Positions 23,216-36,720 of a stretch of DNA of 64,000 nt are shown here, piece by piece (the stretch's first letter is position 1; every line of letters starts with the position of its first letter). The position numbers and the translations under genes were made by a program. The notes below the pieces were generated by a model. It did no database searches. It was not told the DNA's origin and saw nothing but the letters and a program-made list of their open reading frames with translations. Origin of the DNA: Eulemur rufifrons (taxonomy: Eukaryota > Chordata > Mammalia > Primates > Lemuridae); NCBI RefSeq assembly GCF_041146395.1, contig NC_090989.1, forward strand, positions 242,224,843 through 242,288,842, in the 5' to 3' direction.

Positions 23216-23574
23216 GAAAGGACTATTTTTCCAGTTCTTGGCCATTACAGATAGATGTATAAGCACAGGCTAGGTAACCATTTACTGGAAATGTTGTAAA
23301 GGGAAACACAGCAAGTTGTAGAACAATAAATATTGTATTAGTTTCTTTTGTGTCTTATATATATAAGTTATATGTATCACAACAAACTGACAAACACTTG
23401 CCTCATATAATCTTTTTTTTTCAGTTTTCTATGAACATATATAACTTAATTAACTTTAAACAACTTGACATATATATTTTTTTAATTTGGAAAACTTAGG
23501 AAGGTTAATTACATTTTCTCAAGTCACAACTAAAAGCCAAGATTTGAATCCATCTCTGTCTGACTTAAAGCCTA
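23216..23574. other. Unassigned AT-rich sequence
   Basis: No repeat or gene recognised. Confidence 0.4.
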
Positions 23575-23965
23575 GTCTTTTAGTTTTTTAATTTCAGAAT
23601 ATTATGGGGGTACACATGCTTTGGTTACATAATTTGCTTTTGTACAGTTTGAGTCAGAGTTCTAGGTGTGCCCTTCACCGAGATAGCATGTATTATACCC
23701 ATTAGGTATACATTTACCCAACTCCTCCACTGCCCTCCCACGTGCTTGATTTCCGTTGAGTTATTTCCAGAAGTGCTCATAAGCATTCATCAATTAGTTC
23801 CAATTTAGTATTGAGTGCGTGTGGTGTTTGTTTTTCCATTCTTGAGATACTTTACTTAGAAGAATAGTCTCCAGTTACATCCAGGTTGTTACAAAAGATA
23901 CTAGATCACCATTTTTTATGGCTGTATAGTACTCCATAGTAGACATATACCACAATCCACATATT
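23575..23965 (-). mobile_element. LINE-1 3' end, antisense, 5'-truncated
   Basis: Left edge 'tttttaatttcagaatatta' followed by 'tgggggtacacatgctttgg' is the antisense 3' terminus of the same L1 3'UTR type found at 57455. It continues to 'atggctgtatagtactccat' (end of ORF2, antisense) and stops near 'caatccacatatta'. About 390 bp, heavily truncated. No duplication found. Confidence 0.8.
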
Positions 23966-24711
23966 AAGGGATTAAGAAAGGAATAGGTAGACAAAACATG
24001 GAGGAAGTAGGTATAGAGTACAAAGTTGTAAGAGATTAGGCACTTTTAAAATAGCAAACAGACAGTTTGAGGAGTGGTACTGGAAAGTGACAAAGAGGAC
24101 AGTTCATTCAGTTGGAACCAAATTGTGACCAGACAGGGCTGTTGGATAATGAGCAGCCAGGGTGTGGCCATTCTGGCAAGCAGCAGATGTAGAATAGAGA
24201 TAGATTTGTTTCTGTTTCTCCCTTTAATTTGAAAGTCCTTTATAACAAACAAATATTATATTTATTTCTTTTTTAAAATAATATTTTTATTTCTTAGTAA
24301 TTTCTCATCATTTAACAATCTTTTTAAACTCAATTTTATCTTTTATTTTTCTAGTTAAGCTAGAAGTCATCTTTATTGCTAATATATGGAACTAGAGGAG
24401 ATCCTGGCTACTTGGGAACAGGGTGGAATCCAGCCATGTTGGGGCAGAAGTCTTCTTAGCTAAGTTAGAACCCGGTACCATTGTTTACACAACAAGTGTG
24501 GCCTGCCTTCAAGACAAAGTGGGTGTTTTATGACCACAGGCTTTATGAGTTGTAGCTATAAAACAATCAGTCTTTTAAAGCAAATACACACACCACAATG
24601 TCTACATCCAAATGGGAGTTGTCCTTGAGAGCCATGACCTTGGAAAACTTTTCATACACATTGGTGTAAAACATATTTAAACTCTTCACTGGAAATATTT
24701 TTCAGACTTCA

Positions 24712-24748
<37 letters not shown>

Positions 24749-25289
24749 CACACGTGCACACACATTATTTTAAGATAAAACTTATTTTTAATGAAAACCA
24801 TGTGTCTTGCTGGTTACCAGTCTTATTTCCCAGGCAATTTGGCTATAAATGTCTTCGGTTATCAGGAAAGTCAAATCCATCATTAAAGACAATGTTACAA
24901 TGTTACCACTGAAAAAGCAAAAAAACCAAACAAAACCAAAACCAACTAACCAAACAACAAACAAAAAACGAGGGCAGCTGACTCTGAAGATCATACCCAA
25001 AGGAGAACTGTAAAGATATTTGGAATATTAGCAGTGTCCTTAAAATAAAGAATGACCTTCTAGGATGCTATTTGGAAGGACGTGTTTAAATGTCTAATTA
25101 TTAAAATACTTATAAAATGAAAATTAACCAAATCTGCTTAATATCCCAACTTGTGCACCACACCTCTTATGTTACTACTTCATTCCGAATTTACAGTCGC
25201 TACCCTGCTGTTGCTCCTCATACTGAATACGTGATCAACAGTTTAAAAGCAGCCACACCCGTAGGCAAGGAAGATACATGCTAAGTACT
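23966..25289. other. Unassigned sequence with a compound microsatellite
   Basis: Holds the (TC)n/(TG)n block at 24711-24766 (listed separately). The rest is unrecognised. Confidence 0.4.
24711..24766. repeat. Compound (TC)n-(TG)n-(CA)n microsatellite with inverted arms
   Basis: About 14 TC units, then a short TG run, then 'cacacgtgcacacaca'. The TG and CA runs are inverted copies of each other and are mostly alternating purine-pyrimidine. Confidence 0.85.
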
Positions 25290-25920
25290 GTGTTGGCAAA
25301 AATATGCCATTATGAGTTATTGGAGAAAATGTAAATTGAACAAACTTTTTGGAGGATAAATTGAGAATATAAAAATTCAAAATGCACTTTCTGTTTTACT
25401 CAGCAATTGTGATCTTAGCTCTTCGTTCTATAGGTATGATCACACATATACACACATTTGCGCAATTATGTTCATTGCAGTATTGTGATAGGAAAATACT
25501 AAAAACAAACCAAATGACCATCAGTAGGGAAATTGTTCAATAAATTATAGTATATCTAAAGAATTAAATAATATACAACAATTGAAAGAATAAAATAGTT
25601 TTTATATGCAGATATATCAAGACCTGAAAGACACATAGTTAAATGAAAAAGCCAGGTAAAAAAACTTTATATTTCTCTCTCATACTGTACCCAAAGAAAA
25701 TCCAGAAAAAACTATATACATCTGTGTTCATATTCCTTGTAAATATCTGAAAGGGTACGTAAGAAAATGTGGTAGTAGCTACCTTTGGAGAATGAAACAA
25801 GAGGTCTATCATAGGTGAGAAAGTAACTTTTTATTGTATACTCTCTTATAGGTTTAAATTTTTTATCAGGTGCATGTATTCTTTTCAAAATAATATAAAC
25901 AATTTAAAAAGATAAAATAT
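25290..25920 (+). mobile_element. LINE-1 (L1M type) ORF2 end and 3'UTR, sense
   Basis: 'tttggaggataaattgagaa', 'ttactcagcaattgtgatct', 'atgttcattgcagtattgtg', 'aaatgaccatcagtagggaa', 'ttaaatgaaaaagccaggta' and 'tgtggtagtagctacctttg' follow the old L1M 3' end in order. The coding part is broken by stops and indels. Dead copy. Confidence 0.8.
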
Positions 25921-26286
25921 ATAATAGGGGAATGTATTGGCTAAAATGTAGTTGAGAACAATGTGTGGTCATCTTTCAAAAGAGGTGAACTGACTTTTGA
26001 TTCTTGCTCTTTGGGTATGCTTAAATGGGGATTGAATGAGTGAATTCTAGGGAGTATTGAGAACAGTGATCAAATAAGAAGGTGAGGGAGACGTCTTTTT
26101 AATGTAGGTGAAGTATTAAGCCTAGAAGAATGGCCTTCTGCAAAAAATCTGTCTTTTATATTATTTGACCTCTTTCACTTAAAAACAAAACAAGATACTT
26201 TTTTTTTTGTTTGACATTTGACATTAGTAGCCTGTTGGGGCTAAATGTTTTCTTTAAAAGCAAAGTAAGTATACCTAGATGCATTG

Positions 26287-26600
<314 letters not shown>

Positions 26601-27074
26601 TTAAGAATGAATTAGCTTCATTACATTGCCTCCCCTTCTTATAGCTGATGGATTAGCAAGATACTGATTTTATGAGAGTGTTAATGAAGGATGGAGGGCA
26701 ATCATTTTAGAGGAAAGGATGGTTTGGGTGAGCATTTTTGTGTTTTTGGAGGGGAATTTTGAAGGCATTCAGTGTTGTGTAAGAGTCCACTGAGAATTTT
26801 GAGGTAGGGAAAAAGGAGGGTAGGAATGAGAATAAGGAAGGGAGACGGGAAGAGCTCAAAGACCAATTTTGACTGCATCACAGTTATAACAAGGGTGGAT
26901 TCTGGAAGTGAAAGATTGTGATTCATTGTATGAGATGTTGAATCATGAAAACTGTGAAAACTCACTTCAAACTGTTAATCAGGATGGCTTCCAGTAGCAG
27001 ATGTCCTTTGTCTACTTCTCTAGTACAGAAGTCAATGTAAGGGGAGTAGAATTGTGAAATAACGGTGTAGACTG
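26601..27074. other. Unassigned purine-rich sequence
   Basis: Purine-rich at 26690-26860. No family assigned. Confidence 0.35.
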
Positions 27075-27215
27075 AACACCTGGGTTCAAAATAGGATTAA
27101 GACACTGCAGTTGGTTGGCCTTATATGAATGATTAATCCTTCCATGCCTCAGTTCCTTCATTTGAAAAATGCCAAGTGTATTATTTCATGTGATTTTTGT
27201 CAGGATTAGATACAA
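27075..27215 (+). repeat. MIR SINE, sense
   Basis: 'ccatgcctcagttccttcat' and 'aatgccaagtgtattatttc' fit the MIR core; diverged. Confidence 0.6.
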
Positions 27216-27369
27216 TATTAAAAAATTTTCTGGCTCCTATGAATTTATTGGATCAATATACATTTTGCAATAAGGGATCAACTTTTTATTAATGGTTTAG
27301 TACTTGTTTCATAACGTGGGATTGTTTAGTTCTAATTTACTATTATCATTATTATTGTTGTTGTTACTA

Positions 27370-27550
27370 CTATTACTACTCCTTATGAAGTACCTAATAT
27401 GTTTTAAGCCTTGTTGTAGGTGTTTTCTTATGAAGTATTACTAAACCTAACAGGCATCTATGATGGCTAGGTCTAGCTCATGTCATAGATGGGAAAACTG
27501 AAGCCCAGAGAGGTAGAGTAAGGAGTAAGCAGTAAGATCAAGGTTTGACT
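27370..27550 (-). repeat. MIR SINE, antisense
   Basis: 'cttatgaagtacctaatatg', 'atagatgggaaaactgaagc' and 'ccagagaggtagagta' are antisense MIR landmarks. Confidence 0.75.
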
Positions 27551-29183
27551 TGGTCTTCTGAGTAACTAGAAGCATAAGGCAATGGATTCCAGGTTTCCAC
27601 ATGACAGAGAGAGGCATTAGTTTGGCCAATAGGAGGTAGGGCATGAAATTAGGGGACCCCCATAAACTACAGTGGTGAACTACATTTGGGAGCTGGGAAG
27701 ACCACATGGCTAAAGCATCATTAGACAGGAGCCGGAGAAAGGCAGATATAAGGCTACTGGACTGAGTTAAGAGATACCATGGCAAGTAGAAAGAAGAGCC
27801 TGAGAGATTTCTGAAGTTCTTAGCGTTAGAGCAGCTTCACTATGGGGAGACAGGCAGAGGCTGGGGTAAGGGAGGAGGGACCTCTTGAGGATGTGGAGTA
27901 TGCCTGGTACTTTGATTATTCTTTTTCCTTATTCTTTCTTATTCGTTTCATTATCATTCTACCCAGGTTAGATGTTAAACATTTCTTGTTGCTTAGTCAG
28001 GCTTTCTTTTCTAATTATAAGACTAAACAGTAAGATTTCATTTGTAGATATAATTACCAGAGAATTTTGATAAGATTTTCAAACTGTGTTCTCTGGGTTT
28101 ACCACCATGTTCCCTGTCTTCATTACTTCACAGTTTGGTCCGAAATTACTGCCAATCTTGGAGTTTCCATAGAGAAACTGGGTGCAGGGTACATGGAAAG
28201 AACAAATTTTAGGGAGCAAAGCCTTCCCTGTCTGGTTTCTAACTCAGAGAAGCAAACATATCCTACTTTCATATGTATAATATCATAATTAGAGCTGAGC
28301 TGCCTTTAAAAACAGATGATTTTTCTCTTTTATCTCTAATAAATACTGGTGCTTAGAGCAATGTGTGTTTACTGGTACTAGATTCCACCAATGGGTGTGG
28401 TATAAAGTTGAGCATTTGTGGACTGTGCAGTTTCTGCTATTGTCTACGGCATTTCCTCTCTTGTCTCAGAGGTTCATACTTTCTCAGGCAAGCACACTTT
28501 TAAGTTCAGATAAACGTCTGGGTTTTCCTACTCCAAGGATAAGAGGGTGGGGGTGATAGGGTGGTGGCGGTAGTTGTGGGGTTGTCTTTCTGGCAGGGAT
28601 TCCATTGTGGGGAAAGTCTGTCTTTTTTTAAAAAAAAGTAAACTGGAACAACTAGTCTCATCAGTTAAATGATTTTCTTATTGACACGAGGTAAGGAAAA
28701 GAACAATAACTTTTAGGGAAAAAAGTGTGAGGATACAAAGGAAGAAGAAAAATAAGGAGTTGAACATTGAGGAAGACTCATGAGATAAAGTGTAAAGACA
28801 GATAATTTGCTTTTTCAGTTTGGCATGGAGATAGTAAGATAATCTTTTCCTAATAAACCAATAAAGCCCTTGTGTCTGTTCTTTCTGGGAGCACCAACAA
28901 TTATATTGAGCCTCTAAATGAAGATAGCCAACTTCCATAAGTGTTCTAAATCCCGTCTTGTGGAGAAAGCCCTGAAAATTGTAACAACCAGAATCAACGT
29001 TAACAGTGTATGCATAAGGGGCTGTGCCTCAAGTAGGATTAGAGGCTATTCTGGCCACCTTCTGTTATGGGTATTGTTTCTCTGCAAATGTTGTTTGGTA
29101 TCACACCAGTTCACCTGATTTCTTTTTTTCAGAATAAAACTGCAGGTCCTCTTTGAGAAAAACTCAATCTAAACACTGGGAAT
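27551..29183. other. Unassigned 1.6-kb stretch
   Basis: No repeat or exon recognised. A G-rich patch lies at 28545-28600. Confidence 0.4.
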
Positions 29184-29210
29184 ACACACACACACACACA
29201 CACACACACA
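29184..29210. repeat. (AC)n microsatellite
   Basis: About 13 uninterrupted AC units. Confidence 0.95.
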
Positions 29211-30604
29211 TTTAATTTGCACATAACAAAGGCAATACATGATGCATACTGCAGAGTGGGTTAAATACTAACAGCAGTTTGTTCTCTATTCTGATCCATT
29301 AGGATTATAATATATGTAGTCTGGAGAAGTGCTTGAACTAGGTTGTTCTGTTTGTGTGTTTGTTTTTTCCTCTCATCCGGGTCACCTGCTGATCTGTGTC
29401 TGTGTCAGAGTGCTAGGTCACATCCTGCATGCGTTGTCCTGGTTTTATCGGTCATTTTCTTGAATCAAAGTTGATTTTCCACTTAAAGAGAATTCTGTCT
29501 CCTTTTGTAATTGTTCAAAGTCTAGAATCTCAAGTGTAGAATCTTAGCTGTATTTATATGCATTGTGCAAGCCATTTCTTTTTGTAGCTTTGACTTCTCC
29601 AGATATGTGATATGCTGGAGGTGTGATTTCTCTGTTACTCAAGGGAGATTTGCCAATTGTCTTGGCTAATGCACCTGCATAAGTTGTCTGCACAGGACTG
29701 GGACTGTCGTCGAAAGGGCTTCAGAGACGTTTCTGGCTTTTGATGAATAAAAAAATCAGTTTCCTATTAAGAGCCACCCAGTCCTTGCAGCCCTTTAGTC
29801 TGTTCCTGAGTTCCATGTTGCCCCCATGACTGCTTAGCCATACTGAATACCAACCATCCTCTTGCTATTTTGTTAAGATTTGGGGACAGGGACAGCCAGG
29901 TGCCTGGTGTCTCTGACACCTGAGATTACACACACTATGCTGGGCTTTGGTTAATTTGCAGGTACTTGTTGCATTACATTCATAATCCTGCTTTCATCAT
30001 GGTAAAAACAATAATAATCACACAACACAACTATTTACAGTGGCTTCTGCCTAAGGCCATCTGATACAGAGTCAAAACCTCCTATTTGTACAGTGTTTTA
30101 CTTTGATGAAATCTAATAAGGGTAGTTTTCATATCTGAGGAAAATCAAACTGATCTCTCTCTATTTAATATAGTGACATATCAAATTATTAATTTCATAT
30201 ATTTTAATCAGTCTCTATATCTATCATTCTCTATGTTTTAGAAAGTAAAGAACTTAAAATTACTTTCAAAATTTTCTTCTCCACAACCAAAAAATGATTA
30301 GGTGTCCCCTTTCAAAGGCAACAACTTCTTAAGGAGAGAATAGAGATGAGAATTCATGTCCATAACAGGGAGTTCACTGTCCTTTCTAATATACCATGCT
30401 ACCTGGTGTCTAATCTGTCTAAAGACATGAGTTCCTCACCTATTAATAGTTCTTCTACTAATTGTACAGAGGCTTTGGATATGCCAAACTGTTACTAGTG
30501 ATTTGGGGAACTAAAAATGTTTCCAGAGTTATATCTAGAAAGTCATTGGAGTTTCTTAAACATGTTATATGATTAGCAACAGAAACTACTATAGGAAGGA
30601 AGGA
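29211..30604. other. Unassigned 1.4-kb stretch
   Basis: No repeat family or gene recognised. A candidate for truly unique sequence. Confidence 0.4.
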
Positions 30605-30805
30605 AGTTAGCATGCATCGAACATCTATTATTTGCCAGACATATCAGTAGGCACTTTACATACAATAACTTTGTGAAGCTGATATTAACTTCACTTTCCA
30701 AAAATAATAGGTCAGAGAAGTTAGAAATTTCCCCCCAATTGTACAGATAGCAGGATTTGAATCTAGTCTAAAACTAAAGCTTTCATACCTTCACTATCCT
30801 GTATC
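30605..30805 (-). repeat. MIR SINE, antisense
   Basis: 'aacatctattatttgccaga', 'gtaggcactttacatacaat', 'gataGCaggatttgaatcta'-type text and 'ataccttcactatcctgt' follow antisense MIR. Confidence 0.75.
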
Positions 30806-31001
30806 TATCTAGTTTGAAAAATGTATGATATTTCGTGTCTAGACCATCTAAACAAGAAAATTGGGCACTCTCTCACTGAAGTAACTCACACTAAAAACAA
30901 GCAACCTCTTCTTATGAGCTTCCCAAGGTTGAAGAAAGGAACTGTAGAGCTCTGCTATGTCTAGGATGCTGCCTGGAGGATTCTGAAATCAAAGGATATC
31001 A

Positions 31002-31343
31002 TTCAGAGCTGTAGTCCTCAACCCCTGGGTGGTAGCCCAGTACTACTCCCTGGCCTGTTAGGAACCTGGCTATCCATCACTGCCTGAGCTCTGCCCCTCC
31101 CCCACCCCTTCCATGGGAAAGTTGTCTTCTATGAAACTTAGGTACCTGGCCTCACAGCAGGAGGTGAGTGGCCAGCGAGAGAGGGGAGCTTCATCTACAT
31201 TTATAGCCATTTCCCACCTCTGCATGCATCACCGTCTGAGCTCCGCCTCCCTTGAGCTTGCTTCCCCCACTTCCTGTGGAAAAATTGTCTTCCATCAAAC
31301 CGGTCCCTGGTGCCAAAATTGTTGTGGACTGCTGATTTAGAGC
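31002..31343. mobile_element. hAT-Charlie non-autonomous DNA transposon (MER1-like)
   Basis: Body 31010-31335. The ends are inverted copies: 'gtagtcctcaac' on the left and the reverse complement 'gcagtccacaac' on the right. Internal landmarks 'cctggcctgttaggaacctg', 'gcctcacagcaggaggtgag', 'aaattgtcttccatcaaacc' and 'ggtccctggtgccaaaa' are the MER1-type text. Flanks give 8-bp sites 'ttcagagc' (31002-31009) and 'tttagagc' (31336-31343), the length expected for hAT elements, with one mismatch. No transposase coding. Confidence 0.85.
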
Positions 31344-31389
31344 ACTTTTTTTTCTTTTTTGAGATCATCTCTATGGTCACATATAAATT

Positions 31390-31570
31390 TTAAAATTATT
31401 TTTATGACACAAAGTTTCAAGCATACGCTAAGTAGAGAAAATAGTATAATGAACAACTGGGTACCTAAACTTGGCTTCAATAATTTTCTATCTAATTTTA
31501 TGCTCTGTATGATATTGACATAAATTGTGACTTTTCTGTATTTGGTAGTGATTACATAGTGGGCCATATG
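31390..31570. mobile_element. L1M/HAL1-like fragment
   Basis: 'agtttcaagcatacgctaag' then 'agagaaaatagtataatgaa' and 'caataattttctatctaatt' match the L1M-type text also present at 63040. Orientation not determined. Confidence 0.45.
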
Positions 31571-31904
31571 CTTTATTTTTTAGGCCCTAGTTTTTAGGTC
31601 CCAGTATAGGATGGATGTTTTTTCTTCCAATACAAAGTCTTAATGGGTTTTCAAGTGACATTTTAAAAAGCACAATATGAGATATAACAATAAATAAGCT
31701 ATCAAAATAAGATAGAGTAGGGCTATAAATATTTCACCTTGGAAATAAAGCAAAGTCAGGAGAGGAGTGTGAAGAGTATGAAGATTAGGAACATGAAAAC
31801 AGAAGACCATTGGGAGTCATTCTGTACTATTCAAGACTGGGAAGGGCAATAAAAGGGAATAACCACTAGGATAAGAACACTGGATTACCTGAGAAACACA
31901 ATTG
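31571..31904. other. Unassigned sequence
   Basis: No repeat or gene recognised. Confidence 0.4.
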
Positions 31905-32034
31905 TCCTTTGCCACATGGAGTGTCTGCCCTCAGTACCATAGCTCTGAGAGAAATGATAGGCGGTACATGGGCAACGTATGTAACCTGAACTTTTGTATC
32001 CCCATAATAAGCTGAAATAAAAAAAAAAAAAAAG
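31905..32034 (+). mobile_element. LINE-1 3' terminus, extremely 5'-truncated, sense
   Basis: 'catgggcaacgtatgtaacc', 'tgaacttttgtatccccata' and 'agctgaaataaaaaaaa' form the terminal L1 3'UTR and poly(A), the sense counterpart of the 57455 left edge. Only about 130 bp remain. Left boundary uncertain. Confidence 0.7.
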
Positions 32035-33087
32035 AAATCTGTTACTGTCTTTTTCCAATTATCCACATAAATGCTTGGGAACAGGGGCACAGATTATAAA
32101 AGATGGAAGATAATAGCAAGCATTTGTATTTGACTTTGGAATGTATTGTACTTATATTTGTCTATTCTGGCCATCTTTAAAGAAGCCATTCTATCCTGAC
32201 CAGATCCTGTTGGAGTTGTTTTTTTTTTTTTTGCTCCACCAACCTTCAGCCACACCTTTCTCTCTCTCTCTCTTTCTCTCTCTCATGTTACCTTAATGGC
32301 AGGGTTTCAAAATGTTCTAGTCCTTACTTAATATAAATATGCATTTAAAATAGTGACAAAGTTGCAATTCAGCAGATGAGGGTCTAAGAGGTAAGCTGGG
32401 ATTTTCCAAAACAATCCTGTTAACAGACTTGAAAGCACTTGTCGATTGTCCTCATAACGAAGACATTAGAACACCATAACTCTTCTGGCCCATTTTCCTT
32501 GTCAACAGGAGTTCCAGCTCTGTCAACAACTCACTACCAGGTACAGTTTTCACACGGTAGTAAGTCTATTTCCACCCTGATCTGTGGGCCCCTCCCACCT
32601 GGGACTGGGAAGGTTTTTCACCCTGATATTGTCCGCAGAACAAATTATGGGAAGTGAAGATAAGGTTTTCTTTAAGAGGACTAAGCTAGTACACTGCACA
32701 GGTGTCTGTATTTATGCATCCACACAGGAAAGAGAAAAAAAAAAAACTTGTCTCAACTTGTCCATGAATTCATAATCCTGCTCCAAACAATTCAGTCCTT
32801 TTCTTAACTTGTGTAAACCTGGCATACTCTTATCTGAAGACTCAATCTATTAAAAAAGCAAAGCACAGGGCTTATACAGTGATCTTCCCCTCCTGAATCA
32901 CCTGACAGTGTTTTTATTTCAATGCTTCTGTTCCTTTGCCATGTAAGTGCATTTGATTTGCCAGATCATTTACCCTGATTTTAGTTCAAACAGTGCAGTT
33001 GCTATACTTACAGAGTGATACAAAATAATGTAAAATATATTGCTTTTGCACTAGACACATTGCCTCTGTGTGGATGAAATAAATATA
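32035..33087. other. Unassigned 1-kb stretch with T and TC tracts
   Basis: T-tract near 32219-32232 and (TC)n near 32262-32285. The rest is unrecognised. Confidence 0.4.
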
Positions 33088-33590
<503 letters not shown>

Positions 33591-36189
33591 TGATGGGGTT
33601 ATTTACTGCTTTATAGTAGAAGAGCAGAGCTCGGATTAGAGCACAGGATGACAGAATCCAAGCTCTTACACACACACAGAACAACTGCTGAACATAGATC
33701 CAAGGCAAAATATCCTTGAATAGAGGAGCACTGTGTGAGTGGAGCTGTAGGGCTAAGGTGGGGATAGCCATGAACAAGGCTGGCTGGAATTAATCAGGAT
33801 GATCTCACTGGGCAAGACTAGGTTGAAGGAGGCAAGAGAGATGGGAAATGGTGTGGAGAGGAGGGGAAGTATGGCCAGTGGATTAGGTGGATAAAGGTAG
33901 TGGAGGGGATTCAGGTACAAGTAAGGGGTTGAGGACAGGAGATAATAGAAATCGCCACTCTAGAGTACAGGTCACTTTAAGATACGTGGTGGTCTATTGT
34001 TTTGCTTTTTAGTAGCAACATACTTATATAATACACTCTTTTAGAGGCTCCCATCTCCCCGGATTAAAATTGACTTCTAATTTCCTTTTCTGATGTTGTG
34101 ATCTGAGAAGTTTCCTTCCTATTGAACTTTTCTTTTTACACAACTGAAGGTTTAAAAAACCTATGCTTTTTATTTTGGTGACTAATATTAATTGCCATAT
34201 ATTACTAATTATAAGTTCTCCTTTTGTTGAAGACTTGTTTGAAAGCACACTGGGTACATACATAAAGGTAGTGACCTTGAAAGTATGAAGGCATCCTCTA
34301 TACTCGGTCCTATGACACTTTAACATGTACTTGACCCATTTGATAAAAGGCTTTATCTGTTAAGGTTTTATTTGAGTAGATAACTTATCCTTTTTTAGGG
34401 TACATTTTACTTTGTACCAGGGAACTTGATACCAAGGTAAAATGTAATATTTAAAAAAATGCCTATGTAGGCTCTGTCATATATAATTATATTTAGGGTT
34501 GATTCATATCTTAAAATATATTCTAAAATATAAAAAACTATGACATTTTAAAATTACTTTATCAAGTAATTACTTTACCAACTCTTTGATAATACTTGTT
34601 TACCTTTAAAATCTTGATCTTTTCCACTGAGGACAAATTATTATGTTTTTAATTGTTAAGCTTTCTGACCATATGAATTCTTTTCATGTTTCATTGAAGT
34701 CGTATGAAACATTTTACTTCAAAGGAAAAATGCTCTGAATTTATAGAGCTTTAAGAATTTAAAAATCTGTTTCCTATTTTGTTTATTAAGACAGAGAGGC
34801 ATTGATTGTGAATAAATAACTTGCTATGTTGAAAAGAAAATTAAAGATTCTGATGTTTTTCTGCCAGATAGCACAAAAGCTAAGAACATCACAGGAATTT
34901 TTCAACATTATTAACCTCTTGACAATGTGTGGGTCGTATAAAGGACAAATGAATGTTTTGGAGGAACTGAGAATGCCAATTTTAACAGACTGTCCAATCA
35001 CTGTAGACAAATATTTGTGTTCCTGGGGATTATTTGATTTTTATCAAAGCAAATTGAATTGGAAACATAGCATGTATTAAGTCATTGCTACTTATTGTCT
35101 AATTTTTCCCATAGAAGTTTCTATGCACTAATAGAGCACTAAGTCATCAGTTAGACATACCATGTAATGATCTTTATCATATCCAGACAAAATAAAAGCC
35201 TTTTAAGAAGCTACTTCACAAGACAACTGCATAGCTTTCCTCACAGGAACTTGTTAAACAAATAATGATTATTGAAGCAATTGGGTCGATCTCTTACACC
35301 AAGTTAATAAGAACAATTCCAAGATGTCTAGCCCATTCCACATTCCATGTGACTAACTATGGTATCCAGAGCTTGGAAAACATCCAGGCAACTCACAGTA
35401 GCTTTTCTTAAATGGTTTATGGACACTGAAATTTAGGGAAAGTGATAGAATTAGGTGAACAAGAGGAAAATATTCAAGCATACCCACTGCCAAGGTTGTA
35501 AATGACCTCAACTGTATCTAAAATATTTCAAAAGTACCCATAGCTGAAATATTATAGATTTAGCTCCTATCTGTATTGAAGTTGGTAAATGCAAAAATCC
35601 TAATTGTTGACATGGAGATTTACAGCATTCAATGAGACAGATACAGTAAAAGTTTTGCACAAACTGACAAGTGTCTACTGTGAATTGGAATGATTAACCT
35701 TCAAAGATGTTTTCATGTTAACCACCCCTTTATGCTTACAGTCATGCCAGGATAGAAGAAGGAAGGAAGATTTAGAGTGGGGAGACAGGGCTAAGGAATA
35801 GGGAAGACAAGAGTTGAGTCAAACAAGGACTGGCAGGCACATGATCAATTCTGCGGTTGTTAAGGAAAGTAGGAGCAGCAGGTATTATATTAATAACATT
35901 AAGTACACAAGTGGTCAAGTTCAGAAAGGGAGACCAGTTGATACTCTAGGTTGGTGTTTCTTGTAAGCAAAGTCTGGAATCCAGAACTGTGGAGATAAGT
36001 GAAGAACCCAAGATAAGAGACTTTAGAATAAAGTGTAACCCAGGCAAATAAATAATCTGGATAACAGAACCAAGGGCCTAGGGCACCAGCACTAACAGGT
36101 GACTGAGGCAGGTGTTTCTGCATTCCCTGAGTCAAGTTCAAACTTGTGAAGATTTCTGGAAGGCTTGAGCCTAAGGGTTTATTTTTCAT
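33591..36189. other. Unassigned 2.6-kb stretch
   Basis: No transposon or exon recognised. Contains a hairpin at 34401-34443 and purine-rich patches at 33800-33950 and 35755-35820. Possibly unique intronic or intergenic DNA. Confidence 0.4.
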
Positions 36190-36720
36190 TCAATTCATAT
36201 TTATTAGGCATCTTTTATGTGCCAGGCATTGTATTAGGAGCAGGGACTATTAGTGCACTCGATGGACATATTATCTATTTTTATATAGAAGACATACAGA
36301 AAACTAATAAAGCAAGAAATGAACCAAAAACTCTAGTAGGAAATAAACAGGGTGATAAGTCTGAGAATCTGGGGAAGTGTTTTAGATAGACCGGTCAGAG
36401 AAAGCCTGTCCACAGAAGTGAAGTTTGAGAATAAGAATTAAGTTTGAGAATGAGCAGATATTTGAGTTAGAAGAACACTCTAGAGTCCAGGCCAAGTGGA
36501 AAGGCCTGAAGGAGAGAAAAGCCTTGGCATGTTCAGGGATCAGAAAAAAGTGGATTTGGAGAATAGCAAGCAAAGGAGAGAGTAGTGTGAGATAGGGGAT
36601 ACAGTATTTAGCAATAACCAGATCATACAGGTGAAGGGAAAAGCCACTTTGCTAGAGTAAGGGATGGGCCAAGTATTCTGGTCTAAGAACAGATATAAGA
36701 TTACTCACTGTTCTTATGGT
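36190..36720. repeat. Unnamed old repeat
   Basis: 'attcatatttattaggcatc', 'ttttatgtgccaggcattgt', 'gggtgataagtctgagaatc', 'gtcagagaaagcctgtccac' and 'aaggcctgaaggagagaaaa' repeat the order seen at 17190. It contains an internal 19-bp tandem duplication at 36421-36458. Confidence 0.6.

Noticed and set aside
34826..35080. 84-codon plus-strand frame in unassigned sequence
   Set aside because: No domain, no splice context and length within chance expectation; left as unassigned.
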